NCBI RefSeq assembly: GCF_005876855.1
Contig: NZ_QLAE01000024.1
Location: forward strand, 1 to 64,000
From: Stutzerimonas nosocomialis
Lineage (GTDB): Bacteria > Pseudomonadota > Gammaproteobacteria > Pseudomonadales > Pseudomonadaceae
DNA: 64,000 nucleotides
Direction: 5' to 3'
A model generated the notes under the pieces. The model saw nothing but the letters and a program-made list of their open reading frames with translations. It was not told the DNA's origin and ran no database searches. A program made the translations under genes and the position numbers. Positions 48,760 to 56,428 of the stretch are shown piece after piece (positions within the stretch are counted from its first letter, which is position 1; each line of letters opens with the position of its first letter).

Positions 48760-50124
48760 CTAAAGAGGCGAAAGCGCGGTGCGTGACGCGCCATGGTTGC
48801 GCGGCGGCAGGATCGAGGGCTCGATCTCTTCGGTACGGGGAGGGCATGGGGTCTTGGTGCCGGCCGTCAGCGGCAGGGGCGCACTCGGTCCCTTGCCCAG
48901 GGTGGCGCCCTGGCCCAGCGCGGCGGCCCCGAACATGAGTTGATCACGGACCCCGGCAATCTCGCGGCGCTCGCGGATCTGACGCAGGTACCAGCCGCCG
49001 TCGGCGGTGTCGCCGTACAGGCAGGCGCCCACCAGTACGTCGTCCTTGATCACCAGCTTCTTGTAGATGCCGCCGACAGGGTCCTTCAGGGTGATGGTTT
49101 CGGTGCCTTCGGCGCCCAGGAAGTCGCCGGCCGAGAACAGATCGATGCCGGTGACCTTGAGCTTGGTCGAGGTCACCGAACCCGGGTAGCGCGAGAAGCC
49201 CAGCATCGCCAGGTGGTTGGCGCAGACCCTGGCCTGCTCGTACAGCGGCGCCACCAGCCCGTAAGCGGTGCCGCGGTGGCTGGCGCATTCGCCGACGGCA
49301 TAGATGCGCGGATCGTAGGTCTGCAGGGTATCGCTGACCAGAATCCCCCGGTTGCAGGGGATGCCCGCCTGTTCGGCGAGCTCGCAGTTGGGGCGGATGC
49401 CCGCGGCCATGACGACCAGGTCCGCCGGGACCTCTTCACCGTCGGTGAACCTGACCGCCCGGACGCGCCCTTCGCCGTCATCGACCAGCTCGGCGGTGTG
49501 CCTGGAGAGTAGGAACCTGAGCCCGCGCGCCTCAAGCGCATCCTGCAGCAGGCGGCCGGCGGTACGGTCGAGCTGGCGCTCCATCAGGGATTCGCCGATG
49601 TGCACCACGCTGACGTCCATGCCGCGCAGCTGCAACCCGTTGGCGGCCTCCAGGCCGAGCAGGCCGCCGCCGATGACCACGGCGTGACGGTGGGTGGCGG
49701 CGGTTTCCATCATCGTGCGGGTGTCGGCGATGTCGCGATAGCCGATCACGCCCCGCAGGGTATTGCCGGGCACCGGCAGCATGAAGGGCGTGGAGCCGGT
49801 GGCGATCAGCAACCGGTCGTATTCGGCCTCGCTGCCGTCCTGGGCGATGACGCGCCGCCCGGCGCGGTCGATCCGGACGACCTTGCTGTTCATGCGCAGC
49901 GCGATGCCGTGATCGCAGTACCACTGCAGGTCGTTGAGGACGATGTCTTCGAAATTCTGCTCCCCGGCCAGCACCGGCGACAGCAGGATGCGGTTGTAAT
50001 TGGGGTGCGGCTCGGCACCGAAGACGGTGATGTCGTACAGGTCCGGGGCGAGCTTGAGCAGCTCTTCCAGGGTCCGTACACCGGCCATGCCGTTGCCGAT
50101 CATCACCAGCTTGAGTTTCTTCAT
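48760..50124 (-). CDS. nasC: NAD(P)H-dependent FAD oxidoreductase, nitrate reductase electron-transfer subunit (NasC/NirB N-terminal-like)
   Basis: A 454-residue pyridine-nucleotide disulphide oxidoreductase-like flavoprotein. FAD motif VMIGNGMAGVRTLEE, the NAD motif VVIGGGLLGLEAANGL and ECASHRGTAYGLVAPLYEQARV match the first domain of NirB and Klebsiella NasC (457 residues). The BFD and siroheme domains of NirB are absent, so this is a reductase partner that feeds NADH electrons to NasA. The last 40 residues (proline-rich) match nothing recognised. Start 50124 (MKKLKLVMIGNG) is chosen because the longer frame reads through the regulatory leader. It leads nasC-nasA-cobA under a sigma-54 promoter and a terminator-containing leader. 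Confidence 0.88.
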   Translation of the reverse strand: MKKLKLVMIGNGMAGVRTLEELLKLAPDLYDITVFGAEPHPNYNRILLSPVLAGEQNFEDIVLNDLQWYCDHGIALRMNSKVVRIDRAGRRVIAQDGSEAEYDRLLIATGSTPFMLPVPGNTLRGVIGYRDIADTRTMMETAATHRHAVVIGGGLLGLEAANGLQLRGMDVSVVHIGESLMERQLDRTAGRLLQDALEARGLRFLLSRHTAELVDDGEGRVRAVRFTDGEEVPADLVVMAAGIRPNCELAEQAGIPCNRGILVSDTLQTYDPRIYAVGECASHRGTAYGLVAPLYEQARVCANHLAMLGFSRYPGSVTSTKLKVTGIDLFSAGDFLGAEGTETITLKDPVGGIYKKLVIKDDVLVGACLYGDTADGGWYLRQIRERREIAGVRDQLMFGAAALGQGATLGKGPSAPLPLTAGTKTPCPPRTEEIEPSILPPRNHGASRTALSPL

Positions 50125-50177
50125 GCCGATCTCCACCGCGTGCCGGCCATCGCGCCGGCGTACTGAAAAGCAAAAAC

Positions 50178-50216
50178 AAAAAGGCGTCCCACTGGTTACC
50201 CAGTGAGGACGCCTTT
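50178..50216 (-). terminator. Leader terminator of nasC-nasA-cobA
   Basis: On the minus strand GGCGTCC pairs with GGACGCC and CACTGG with CCAGTG around GTAA, with one bulged T and a five-T run. It lies inside the 5' leader, about 55 bases before the nasC start, and its 5' arm overlaps antiterminator hairpin P2. It should stop transcription unless NasT binds. Confidence 0.85.
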
Positions 50217-50261
50217 GTCCGGTCCCGTTCTCGGGAAGCACGGCCCTCGTCGTTGAAGGCC
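50207..50261 (-). promoter_or_regulatory. ANTAR (NasT) dual-hairpin RNA target, nasC leader
   Basis: P1 (50242-50261) is a seven-pair stem with hexaloop AACGAC. P2 (50207-50220) is a GGAC/GUCC stem with hexaloop AAAGGC. Both loops have A at position 1 and G at position 4, the reported ANTAR recognition pattern. P2 uses the same bases as the 5' arm of the terminator, so the two structures exclude each other. The linker is 21 bases and contains its own small hairpin, longer than in the other two leaders. Confidence 0.82.
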
Positions 50262-50290
50262 TGGCTTTATGTCGATTGCGTCGAGAGCGA

Positions 50291-50306
50291 TGCAGGGGGT
50301 GTGCCA
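50291..50306 (-). promoter_or_regulatory. Sigma-54 promoter of nasC-nasA-cobA
   Basis: TGGCACACCCCCTGCA on the minus strand has the -24 GG and -12 GC separated by exactly ten bases and a full TGGCAC box. Transcription would begin near 50280, giving a leader of about 155 bases. Confidence 0.85.
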
Positions 50307-50370
50307 GTTGATGCTTTTCCGCTAAATCAGTGGGTTAGGCGGTTATCCTCGAAAGTAACTAAGTTCGCGA

Positions 50371-50407
50371 TGCACCTTGCTGAGGCGTCATGCGCAGCGA
50401 TGGTGCA
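50371..50407. promoter_or_regulatory. Two NtrC-like enhancer sites upstream of nasC
   Basis: TGCACC-TTGCT-GAGGCG (50371-50387) and TGCGCA-GCGAT-GGTGCA (50391-50407) each keep one perfect half of the NtrC consensus TGCACC-N5-GGTGCA, three to four bases apart, about 65-100 bases upstream of the sigma-54 promoter. The rest of the 50308-50604 gap shows no gene. Confidence 0.55.
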
Positions 50408-50604
50408 GCCTCGGCGGCCCTCGCATCGCCCGAGTCAGGGCGTTGACAGCCTTCGCCGAGTTTCAATAGAGTTGGGTCTTGCGCCGATTTAGTCAGCTAC
50501 TTGCGGGGCGCCAGGATCGAGAGATCCCGAAATACCGCTAAAGCGCTGGTTCGGTGTCGCCTCTCACCGCTGCCCAGCGGAACCCTCGAGGCGGGACCCC
50601 ATCG

Positions 50605-50907
50605 ATGAATGCAAAACTTCCTTCCTTCTGCCTGGCCCCGGCCGCACAGAACCCTTCCAGCCGCAAAATCCTGCTGATCGGCAGCCATCAGCCGGCGCTG
50701 CTCCGTTGCCTGGACGGATGGCCGAGACACCGCGGCAAGCCGCGCGCGTTGCTCATCCAGTTCAATGCCGATACCCGTTCGCTGGCCGACTACCCGACCG
50801 ATGCCTTTGATCTGGCCGTGGTGCAGGCGCCGGCCGCCGAGGCCCTCGATCACTGCATTCGCGAGCTGACCCGCGTGGCACGGCAGGGGCTGATCACCCG
50901 GCGCTGA
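50605..50907 (+). CDS. Small hypothetical protein, possibly a truncated methyltransferase-like domain
   Basis: A 100-residue open frame of normal codon use. The sequence has KILLIGSH near residue 22 and FDLAVVQAPAAEALDHCIRELTRVARQGLITRR at the end, which looks like the first half of a Rossmann-type SAM methyltransferase fold that stops early. No catalytic motif can be assigned. The ATG at 50605 is preceded by a weak ribosome-binding site (GGCGGGA). It lies divergently from nasC and shares the intergenic region with the NtrC-like sites, and it converges with the phosphatase-kinase gene with stops two bases apart. Confidence 0.6.
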   Translation: MNAKLPSFCLAPAAQNPSSRKILLIGSHQPALLRCLDGWPRHRGKPRALLIQFNADTRSLADYPTDAFDLAVVQAPAAEALDHCIRELTRVARQGLITRR

Positions 50908-50909
50908 TC

Positions 50910-52583
50910 TCAGCCGCGGCCGATCAGCCAGATCAACCCTGCGAGGTTGAGGAACAACGAGGCGAGGGCGATCGCGCGCCAGGTTTTCAGCGGTTCGCGT
51001 TCGAGCAGCGGGTGGGTGCCGTCGGAGGAGATGCTTTGTTCTCCCTGTTCGAAGCCCAGCAGCCACTCCTCGGCGGTTTCGAATCGCTGTGCCGGATCGG
51101 CCGCCAGGCTTCGCAACAGCAGCCTGTCCAGCCAGTCGGGCAGGTCCGGGCGGTAGCGCGACGGCGGCACGGCCGTGCTGAAGCGCGGGCGCTGGAAGGC
51201 TTCGACCTCCCCGTAGGGGTAATGCCCGGTGAGCAGGTAGTAGAGGGTCACTCCGGCGGCATAGAGGTCCTGCTGCGCGCTTGGCGGCTCGCCCCTGAAG
51301 GCCTCCGGCGCGATGAAGCTCGGCGTGCCGGGCAGGCTGTTGGGCTCGTCACGCGACAGGCCGGGGCAGTACGCCAGGCCGAAGTCGAGCAGGCGCAGCT
51401 CGCCGTCGTCCCCCAGGTGCAGGTTCTCCGGTTTGACGTCGCGGTGCAGGATGTTGCGCCGGTGCAGCATGCCGAGGGCGCGGATTATCCGTGGCGCGGT
51501 GTCCAGCCACTGCGGCAGGGGCATCGGACCCTGCTGCCGGAACAGTTGCGCCAGGCTTTGCCCCGCGTATTCGCGCTGCACGTAGTACAGATGCTGGCGC
51601 TGCGCGAGGCTGTGCAATTCCGGAAAGCAGCGCCCGGCCACACGGCGCAGGAACCATTCCTCCTGCAGCAGCGCAGGGCCGGCCGATGGATCGTCGGCGC
51701 GGCTCGGGGGCAGCGTTTTCAGCAGCCACGGACGCGTTTGTGCGTCGGTGACACGATAGATCAGCGACTGCCGCGACTCGGCCAGCAGCCCCTCGACCGT
51801 CCAGCCTTCGAACCCCTGTCCGGCGCGCAGCTTCGGCGGCAGGGGCCATTGCTCCAGCTGGGCGAGGTTGTCGGCCAGGCCCGCCTCGGGCAGCGCCTGT
51901 ACCCGTACCAGGACGGCGCTGGCGTTATCGCCGCTGCCGGCCAGGTGCGCGGCCTTCACCAGGGTGCTGGCGGCGCGGGAAAGGTCGGTCTCGGTCTGCA
52001 GCACTTCGGCGATGTCGCGTTCGGGCAGCACCGCCCAGACGCCGTCGCTGAGGATCACGAAGCAGTCGCCTTCGCGCAGCGCGCCTTCGAGAAAATCCAC
52101 CACCAGGTGCTGGTCCAGCCCCAGGGCCCGCTTGAGCACATGCTGCATGCCCGGTTGCTGCCAGACGTGGTCTTCGCTGAGGCGTTCGAGCGTGGCGTCG
52201 GCCCAGAGATACGCCCGGCAGTCGCCCACATGGGCCAGGGTGAAGCGGGTGCCGCGCAGCACCAGGGCGGTGAGCGTGGTCAGCAGCGGTTGGCCATTGC
52301 CGTTGGCCTGCAGCCAGCGGTTCTGCGCCGTGAGCAGCCGCTCGAGCGCATGGGTGACGGCCCAGGTTTCGGGTGTCGAGTAATAGTCGAGCGCCAGCGC
52401 CTGCAAGGTGGCGCGGGCGGCCAGGGCACCGTCGGCGCAATGGCTGACGCCGTCGGCCAGCGCCAATAGGAAGCCCTTGCTCAGGGCGAGCGAGGGTGCC
52501 GGCGTGACGACGCGGATGGCGTCCTGGTTTTCGTTGCGCGGGCCGGTGGCGCTGGCTTCGCCGAAGGTCAGTTGCAGGGGCAT
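50910..52583 (-). CDS. Bifunctional PP2C phosphatase / Ser-Thr protein kinase, membrane-anchored
   Basis: A 557-residue fusion. Residues 1-235 are a PP2C phosphatase with metal motifs RNENQDAI, ADGVSHC, HVGDCRAY, LSDGVW and GSGDNASAV. Residues about 250-520 are a Hanks-type kinase with the catalytic Lys in WLLKTLPP, HRDVKPEN, LLDFGLA and IAPEAF; the glycine loop is poor (LLAESRQS). A single C-terminal membrane helix (LASLFLNLAGLIWLIG) puts both domains in the cytoplasm. It lies 51 bases behind the nitrate transporter and is probably in its operon. P. aeruginosa has a homologue in its nas region (PA1782). Targets are unknown. Confidence 0.9.
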   Translation of the reverse strand: MPLQLTFGEASATGPRNENQDAIRVVTPAPSLALSKGFLLALADGVSHCADGALAARATLQALALDYYSTPETWAVTHALERLLTAQNRWLQANGNGQPLLTTLTALVLRGTRFTLAHVGDCRAYLWADATLERLSEDHVWQQPGMQHVLKRALGLDQHLVVDFLEGALREGDCFVILSDGVWAVLPERDIAEVLQTETDLSRAASTLVKAAHLAGSGDNASAVLVRVQALPEAGLADNLAQLEQWPLPPKLRAGQGFEGWTVEGLLAESRQSLIYRVTDAQTRPWLLKTLPPSRADDPSAGPALLQEEWFLRRVAGRCFPELHSLAQRQHLYYVQREYAGQSLAQLFRQQGPMPLPQWLDTAPRIIRALGMLHRRNILHRDVKPENLHLGDDGELRLLDFGLAYCPGLSRDEPNSLPGTPSFIAPEAFRGEPPSAQQDLYAAGVTLYYLLTGHYPYGEVEAFQRPRFSTAVPPSRYRPDLPDWLDRLLLRSLAADPAQRFETAEEWLLGFEQGEQSISSDGTHPLLEREPLKTWRAIALASLFLNLAGLIWLIGRG

Positions 52584-52634
52584 GGGGCGTTCCGCAGAGG
52601 GCGGCAGCCACCGGTCGCGGCGGCTGCGTCAGGT

Positions 52635-53846
52635 TCAGACCCGGGCGGCGGTCACCGCGGCCGAACCCCAGGTGGTCCTCCAGCGCTGCTTGACGCTGTA
52701 CAGGCCGATCCAGGCTAGCACGCCGAGGCTGGCGAACAGCCAGAGGCCGAGCTGATAGTCGCCGGTGGCCTGCTTGACGGCGCCGAGGCCGGCGGTCAGC
52801 AGGAAGCCACCGATGCCGCCGGCCATCCCCACCAGGCCGGTCATCACGCCGATTTCCCGGTGGAAGCGCTGCGGTACCAGCTGGAACACCGCACCGTTGC
52901 CGGCGCCCAGGCTGAGCATCGCGACCACGAACAGCGCCAGGGCGGCGGTCGAGCTGGACAGGTTGATGCCGACCGCGGCGATGCACAGGGCCGCCACGGT
53001 GTACATCACCAGCAGCGAGCGGATGCCTCCGATGCGGTCGGCCAGGGCGCCGCCGAGCGGGCGCATCATGCTGCCGGCGAAGACGCAGGCCGCGGTGTAG
53101 TAGCCGGCCTTGACCGGATCGAAGCCGTACTGGTCGTAGAAGTAGCCGGGCAGGGTGCTGGCCAGACCGAGGAAGCCGCCGAAGGTCACGCTGTAGAAGA
53201 ACATGAACCACCAGCTGTCCGGGTCGCCCAGTGCCTTCATGTAGTCGGCCATCGACTTGGGTTTCGGGCGGTTGGGCGCGTTGCGTGCCATCCCGGCGAA
53301 CAGCACCAGGACCAGCACCAGCGGCACCAGTGCCAGGCCGAACACGTTGTTCCAGCCGAACAGGGCGGCGAGCCCCGGGGCGAAGAGCGCGGCCAGCACC
53401 GTGCCCGAGTTGCCCGCGCCGGCGATGCCCATGGCCTTGCCCTGATGCTCGGCCGGGTACCACTGGGAGGCCAGCGGCAGCGCGACGGCGAAGGAGGCGC
53501 CGGCGAAACCGAGGAACAGGCCGAGCAGCAGCGCCTGCTCGTAGCTGCGAATGCCGAACGACCAGGCCAGCGCCAGCGCGACGATGACCATCACCTGGCC
53601 GAACAATCCCGCCGTCTTGGGCGAGGTGCGGTCGGCCAGCATGCCGAGCGCGAGGCGCAGGACGGCACCGGAGAGAATCGGGGTCGCCACCATGAAGGCG
53701 CGCTGCTGAGTGGTCAGGCCGAGGTCGGCGGCGATCTGCACCCCGAGCGGCCCGAGCACGTACCAGACCATGAAGCTCAGGTCGAAGTAGAGAAAGGCGA
53801 CGAACAGGGTAGGCGCATGGCCCGCTTTCCAGAAACTCGTATTCAT
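52635..53846 (-). CDS. nasA/narK-like: Nitrate/nitrite MFS transporter (NNP family)
   Basis: A 403-residue inner-membrane transporter with twelve predicted helices. The two nitrate-nitrite-porter signatures are present: GIAGAGNSGTVLAALFAP in TM5 and LSLGAGNGAVFQLVP in TM11, along with the MFS loop GMLADRTSPK. By context it imports nitrate for assimilation, in parallel with the ABC transporter. GAGGTG precedes the start at 53846. Its own sigma-54 promoter and a NasT-type leader lie upstream. The downstream phosphatase-kinase gene is probably co-transcribed. Confidence 0.9.
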   Translation of the reverse strand: MNTSFWKAGHAPTLFVAFLYFDLSFMVWYVLGPLGVQIAADLGLTTQQRAFMVATPILSGAVLRLALGMLADRTSPKTAGLFGQVMVIVALALAWSFGIRSYEQALLLGLFLGFAGASFAVALPLASQWYPAEHQGKAMGIAGAGNSGTVLAALFAPGLAALFGWNNVFGLALVPLVLVLVLFAGMARNAPNRPKPKSMADYMKALGDPDSWWFMFFYSVTFGGFLGLASTLPGYFYDQYGFDPVKAGYYTAACVFAGSMMRPLGGALADRIGGIRSLLVMYTVAALCIAAVGINLSSSTAALALFVVAMLSLGAGNGAVFQLVPQRFHREIGVMTGLVGMAGGIGGFLLTAGLGAVKQATGDYQLGLWLFASLGVLAWIGLYSVKQRWRTTWGSAAVTAARV

Positions 53847-53930
53847 CTTGCACACCTCACCGTCATGGGCCGACCTGCGCTGTGATGGGGCGCTGGCCGG
53901 ATGTACCGCTTGCTGCCCAGGCGTAGAACG

Positions 53931-53982
53931 AAAAAGGCGCCGCGCACTTGCCGGAAATTCCGGCAAGCGACGCGACGCCTTT
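53931..53982 (-). terminator. Leader terminator of the nitrate MFS transporter gene
   Basis: A long GC-rich hairpin on the minus strand whose outer arms pair AAAGGCG with CGCCTTT and whose inner arms pair CTTGCCGG with CCGGCAAG, followed by five T. It is about 85 bases upstream of the start codon and shares its 5' arm with hairpin P2. Confidence 0.85.
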
Positions 53983-54016
53983 GTCTGCATAGGGTGCAAC
54001 CCTCGTTGGTTGCACC
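53972..54016 (-). promoter_or_regulatory. ANTAR (NasT) dual-hairpin RNA target, nitrate MFS transporter leader
   Basis: P1 (53993-54016) is a perfect nine-pair stem with hexaloop AACGAG. P2 (53972-53988) is a stem with one bulged A and hexaloop AAAGGC, identical to the P2 loop in the nasC leader. A at position 1 and G at position 4 are kept in both. The linker is four bases. P2 and the terminator are mutually exclusive. Confidence 0.83.
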
Positions 54017-54024
54017 TTGGCCGG

Positions 54025-54040
54025 AGCAAGATCCCTGCCA
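54025..54040 (-). promoter_or_regulatory. Sigma-54 promoter of the nitrate MFS transporter operon
   Basis: TGGCAGGGATCTTGCT on the minus strand has GG and GC ten bases apart and a full TTGC -12 box. The start would fall near 54014, at the base of hairpin P1. The 307-base gap between 53846 and 54154 holds only this promoter and its leader. Confidence 0.85.
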
Positions 54041-54153
54041 GATGCGCAGGTTGCCTTCAGCTGGCACTTGCGGCCAATGGTGGAGGGGCAGCTCCAGGCG
54101 AATCGTGCACGAAAGCGGGGCGCATCCTGCGGCTCATGCCTCCCGATGGCGCA

Positions 54154-54597
54154 TCAGTCGAGGCGGTTGACCCGGGGGAAGTGGCTGGAGAAGTCATCCG
54201 GCATCGGTGCGACCCGTGCCGCCGAATAGTCGTAGAAGACGAACCCGGACTTGGCCATGGCGATCAGGCGCTGGTCGGCCGGGCGGGTGACGCGAAACGT
54301 GATGTCGCCGCCGTAGCGGTTGAAATCCATGACGCCGACCTCGAACAGCAGGGCGTCGCGGGCATGGGCCTCTGCCCGGTACATGGTCGCCAGGTCGGTG
54401 ACGATGATGCCGACGCCCCGGCCGTTGGTCTCGCGGATGCCATAGGCGAAGAGAAACCGGGCGCGGGCTTCGGAAATCATCGAGATCATCGAGTCGTTGC
54501 CCAGGTGATTGGCGCCGTTGATGTCGGTGACCCGTACCGTCATCTGGGTGGAAAAGTAGTACTGGTCGTCGGGGAACTGCAGTTGTAGACGGGCCAT
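54154..54597 (-). CDS. Hotdog-fold thioesterase family protein
   Basis: A 147-residue acyl-CoA thioesterase-like protein. TVRVTDINGANHLGNDSMISMISEARARFL is typical of the 4-hydroxybenzoyl-CoA thioesterase family, although the usual catalytic Asp-x-x-Gly/His arrangement is modified (DINGANHLGN). FEVGVMDFNRYGGDITFRV forms the later beta strand. Substrate unknown. It lies 120 bases downstream of nrtD on the same strand and may be read with the nrt operon; no link to nitrate metabolism is evident. Confidence 0.78.
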   Translation of the reverse strand: MARLQLQFPDDQYYFSTQMTVRVTDINGANHLGNDSMISMISEARARFLFAYGIRETNGRGVGIIVTDLATMYRAEAHARDALLFEVGVMDFNRYGGDITFRVTRPADQRLIAMAKSGFVFYDYSAARVAPMPDDFSSHFPRVNRLD

Positions 54598-54717
54598 GGT
54601 GCGCTCATGCCGGAATCGGGGTGGCCATTGTAGGGCCCTGCCGGACGATCGTTGTCCATTCGGCGCGCAAATGGTGCCGGGCGCCGACCAGCCGCTGCGA
54701 GGCTGGCCGGCGGGCAA

Positions 54718-55509
54718 TCAGGCGGCGGGTCGTTGCTGGCGCTGGTAGAGGAATTCCAGCACGGCGGCGCGGTACTCGTGGTAGCGCCCGTCATGGGCCA
54801 GCGCCATGCGATCGCGCGGGCGATCCAGTTCCACGTCGAGGATCTCGCCGATGGTCGCCGCCGGGCCGTTGGTCATCATCACGATGCGGTCGGACAGCAG
54901 CACGGCTTCGTCGACGTCGTGGGTGACCATCACCACCGTGCTCTGCGTCTGGCCGACGATGCGCAGCAGTTCGTCCTGCAGGTGGGCGCGGGTCAGGGCG
55001 TCGAGCGCGCCGAAGGGCTCGTCCATCAGCAGCACCTTGGGTTCCATCGCCAGCGCCCGGGCGATACCCACGCGCTGCTTCATCCCGCCGGATATCTCGC
55101 TGGGATGCTTGTGGATGGCGTGGCCGAGGCCGACCATGTTCAGCGCAGCCTCCGTGCGTGCCTTGAGTTGGGCCTTGTTTTCGCGCTTGCCGAAAACCTT
55201 CTCGACGGCCAGATGGACGTTGCCATAGCAGGTCATCCAGGGCAGCAGGCTGTGGTTCTGGAACACCACCGCGCGCTCTGGGCCCGGGCCGTCGATTTCG
55301 CGGCCGTTGCAGATCAGGCCGCCTTCGCTGGCTTCGAGCAGGCCGGCAATGAGGTTGAGCACGGTGGACTTGCCGCAACCGGAGTGGCCGATCAGCGACA
55401 CGAATTCGCCGCGGCGGATGGCGAGGTTGATGTTGGTCAGCGCCTGGAAGCGGCCCTTCTTGGTATCGAAATGCTTGCTGACCTGGGTCAGTTCGACGAA
55501 TTTTTCCAT
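54718..55509 (-). CDS. nrtD: Nitrate ABC transporter ATP-binding protein
   Basis: A 263-residue ABC ATPase of the nitrate/sulfonate/taurine type. Walker A is [12 protein letters not shown], the signature [17 protein letters not shown], Walker [17 protein letters not shown], and the switch [14 protein letters not shown]. It lacks the extra NrtA-like domain of cyanobacterial NrtC. It is third in nrtA-nrtB-nrtD, 52 bases after nrtB, with AGGAG before its start. Confidence 0.92.
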   Translation of the reverse strand: MEKFVELTQVSKHFDTKKGRFQALTNINLAIRRGEFVSLIGHSGCGKSTVLNLIAGLLEASEGGLICNGREIDGPGPERAVVFQNHSLLPWMTCYGNVHLAVEKVFGKRENKAQLKARTEAALNMVGLGHAIHKHPSEISGGMKQRVGIARALAMEPKVLLMDEPFGALDALTRAHLQDELLRIVGQTQSTVVMVTHDVDEAVLLSDRIVMMTNGPAATIGEILDVELDRPRDRMALAHDGRYHEYRAAVLEFLYQRQQRPAA

Positions 55510-55561
55510 CTCGGTTCTCCTGCCTGCGGCGCCTCGGACGCCGCAGGAATGGTTGGCGACG

Positions 55562-56413
55562 TTAGCTGGCGTAGTCGAAGCGTCGGGCGAGCAGCAGCAG
55601 GCTCTGTTCGAGCAGCAGGCCGATCAGCCCGACGACGATGATGGCGATGAGGATGTGTTCGACGTTGAGGTTGTTCCATTCGTCCCACACCCAGAAGCCG
55701 AGGCCCGTGCCGCCTGTGAGCATTTCGGCGGCGACGATCACCAGCCAGGCGACGCCGATGGCCAGGCGGATGCCGGTCATCAGGTGCGGCAGTACCGACG
55801 GGAAGAGGATCCGGGTGAGCACCTTCCACTCGCTCAGCTTGAGCACCTTCGCCACGTTCAGGTAGTCCTGCGGGACGCTGGCCACCCCGGCGGCGGTGTT
55901 GAGGATGATCGGCCAGATCGAACTGATGAAGATCACCCAGATCGACGCGGGGCCAGCGGCCTCGAAGACCAGCAGGCCGATCGGCAGCCAGGCCAGGGGC
56001 GAGACCGGCCGCAGCAGGCTGATGATCGGCGAGAGCATGCCGGACAGGAAGGCGAAACGGCCGATGGCGAAGCCCAGCGGTATGCCGATCAGCGCCGCGA
56101 GGCCGAAGCCCACGCCGACCCGGGCCAGCGAATGGAGGATGTTCCAGCCGATGCCCATGTCGTTCGGTCCGTTGTCATAGAACGGATCGGAGAACAGCGC
56201 CACCGCCGCCGTCCAGGTTGGCCCGGGGCCCGGCAGGCCGTCGCTGCGCGCGGCGATCAGCGCCCAGACGCCGAGAAACAGCAGGATGCCCAGCAGCGGT
56301 GGCAGCACGGCCCTGACGGCCGTCGCGCCGCGCTGGCCGATGAGGCTCGTGAGGCGGTTCTTGCTGCGCGGCTCGGCTTTTTCCAGCAGGGGTAATTTCA
56401 CGGGTGCGTTCAT
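55562..56413 (-). CDS. nrtB: Nitrate ABC transporter permease
   Basis: A 283-residue inner-membrane permease (SsuC/NrtB family) with about six helices. The cytoplasmic EAA-type loop reads [31 protein letters not shown], the contact to the ATPase, and [15 protein letters not shown] near the C-terminus is common in nitrate permeases. GGAGGG precedes the start. It follows nrtA by 15 bases. Confidence 0.92.
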   Translation of the reverse strand: MNAPVKLPLLEKAEPRSKNRLTSLIGQRGATAVRAVLPPLLGILLFLGVWALIAARSDGLPGPGPTWTAAVALFSDPFYDNGPNDMGIGWNILHSLARVGVGFGLAALIGIPLGFAIGRFAFLSGMLSPIISLLRPVSPLAWLPIGLLVFEAAGPASIWVIFISSIWPIILNTAAGVASVPQDYLNVAKVLKLSEWKVLTRILFPSVLPHLMTGIRLAIGVAWLVIVAAEMLTGGTGLGFWVWDEWNNLNVEHILIAIIVVGLIGLLLEQSLLLLARRFDYAS

Positions 56414-56428
56414 CGTATGGCCCTCCGG

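Noticed and set aside
48731-48847. Longer N-terminus for NasA starting at 48847
   Set aside because: It would overlap the nasC coding end and lacks a ribosome-binding site; the AGGAG before 48730 and the Fe-S motif right after it favour the shorter form.
54106-54124. TGCAC...GCGCA element upstream of the MFS promoter as an NtrC site
   Set aside because: Half-site spacing and sequence fit the consensus poorly, and it overlaps no clear second site.
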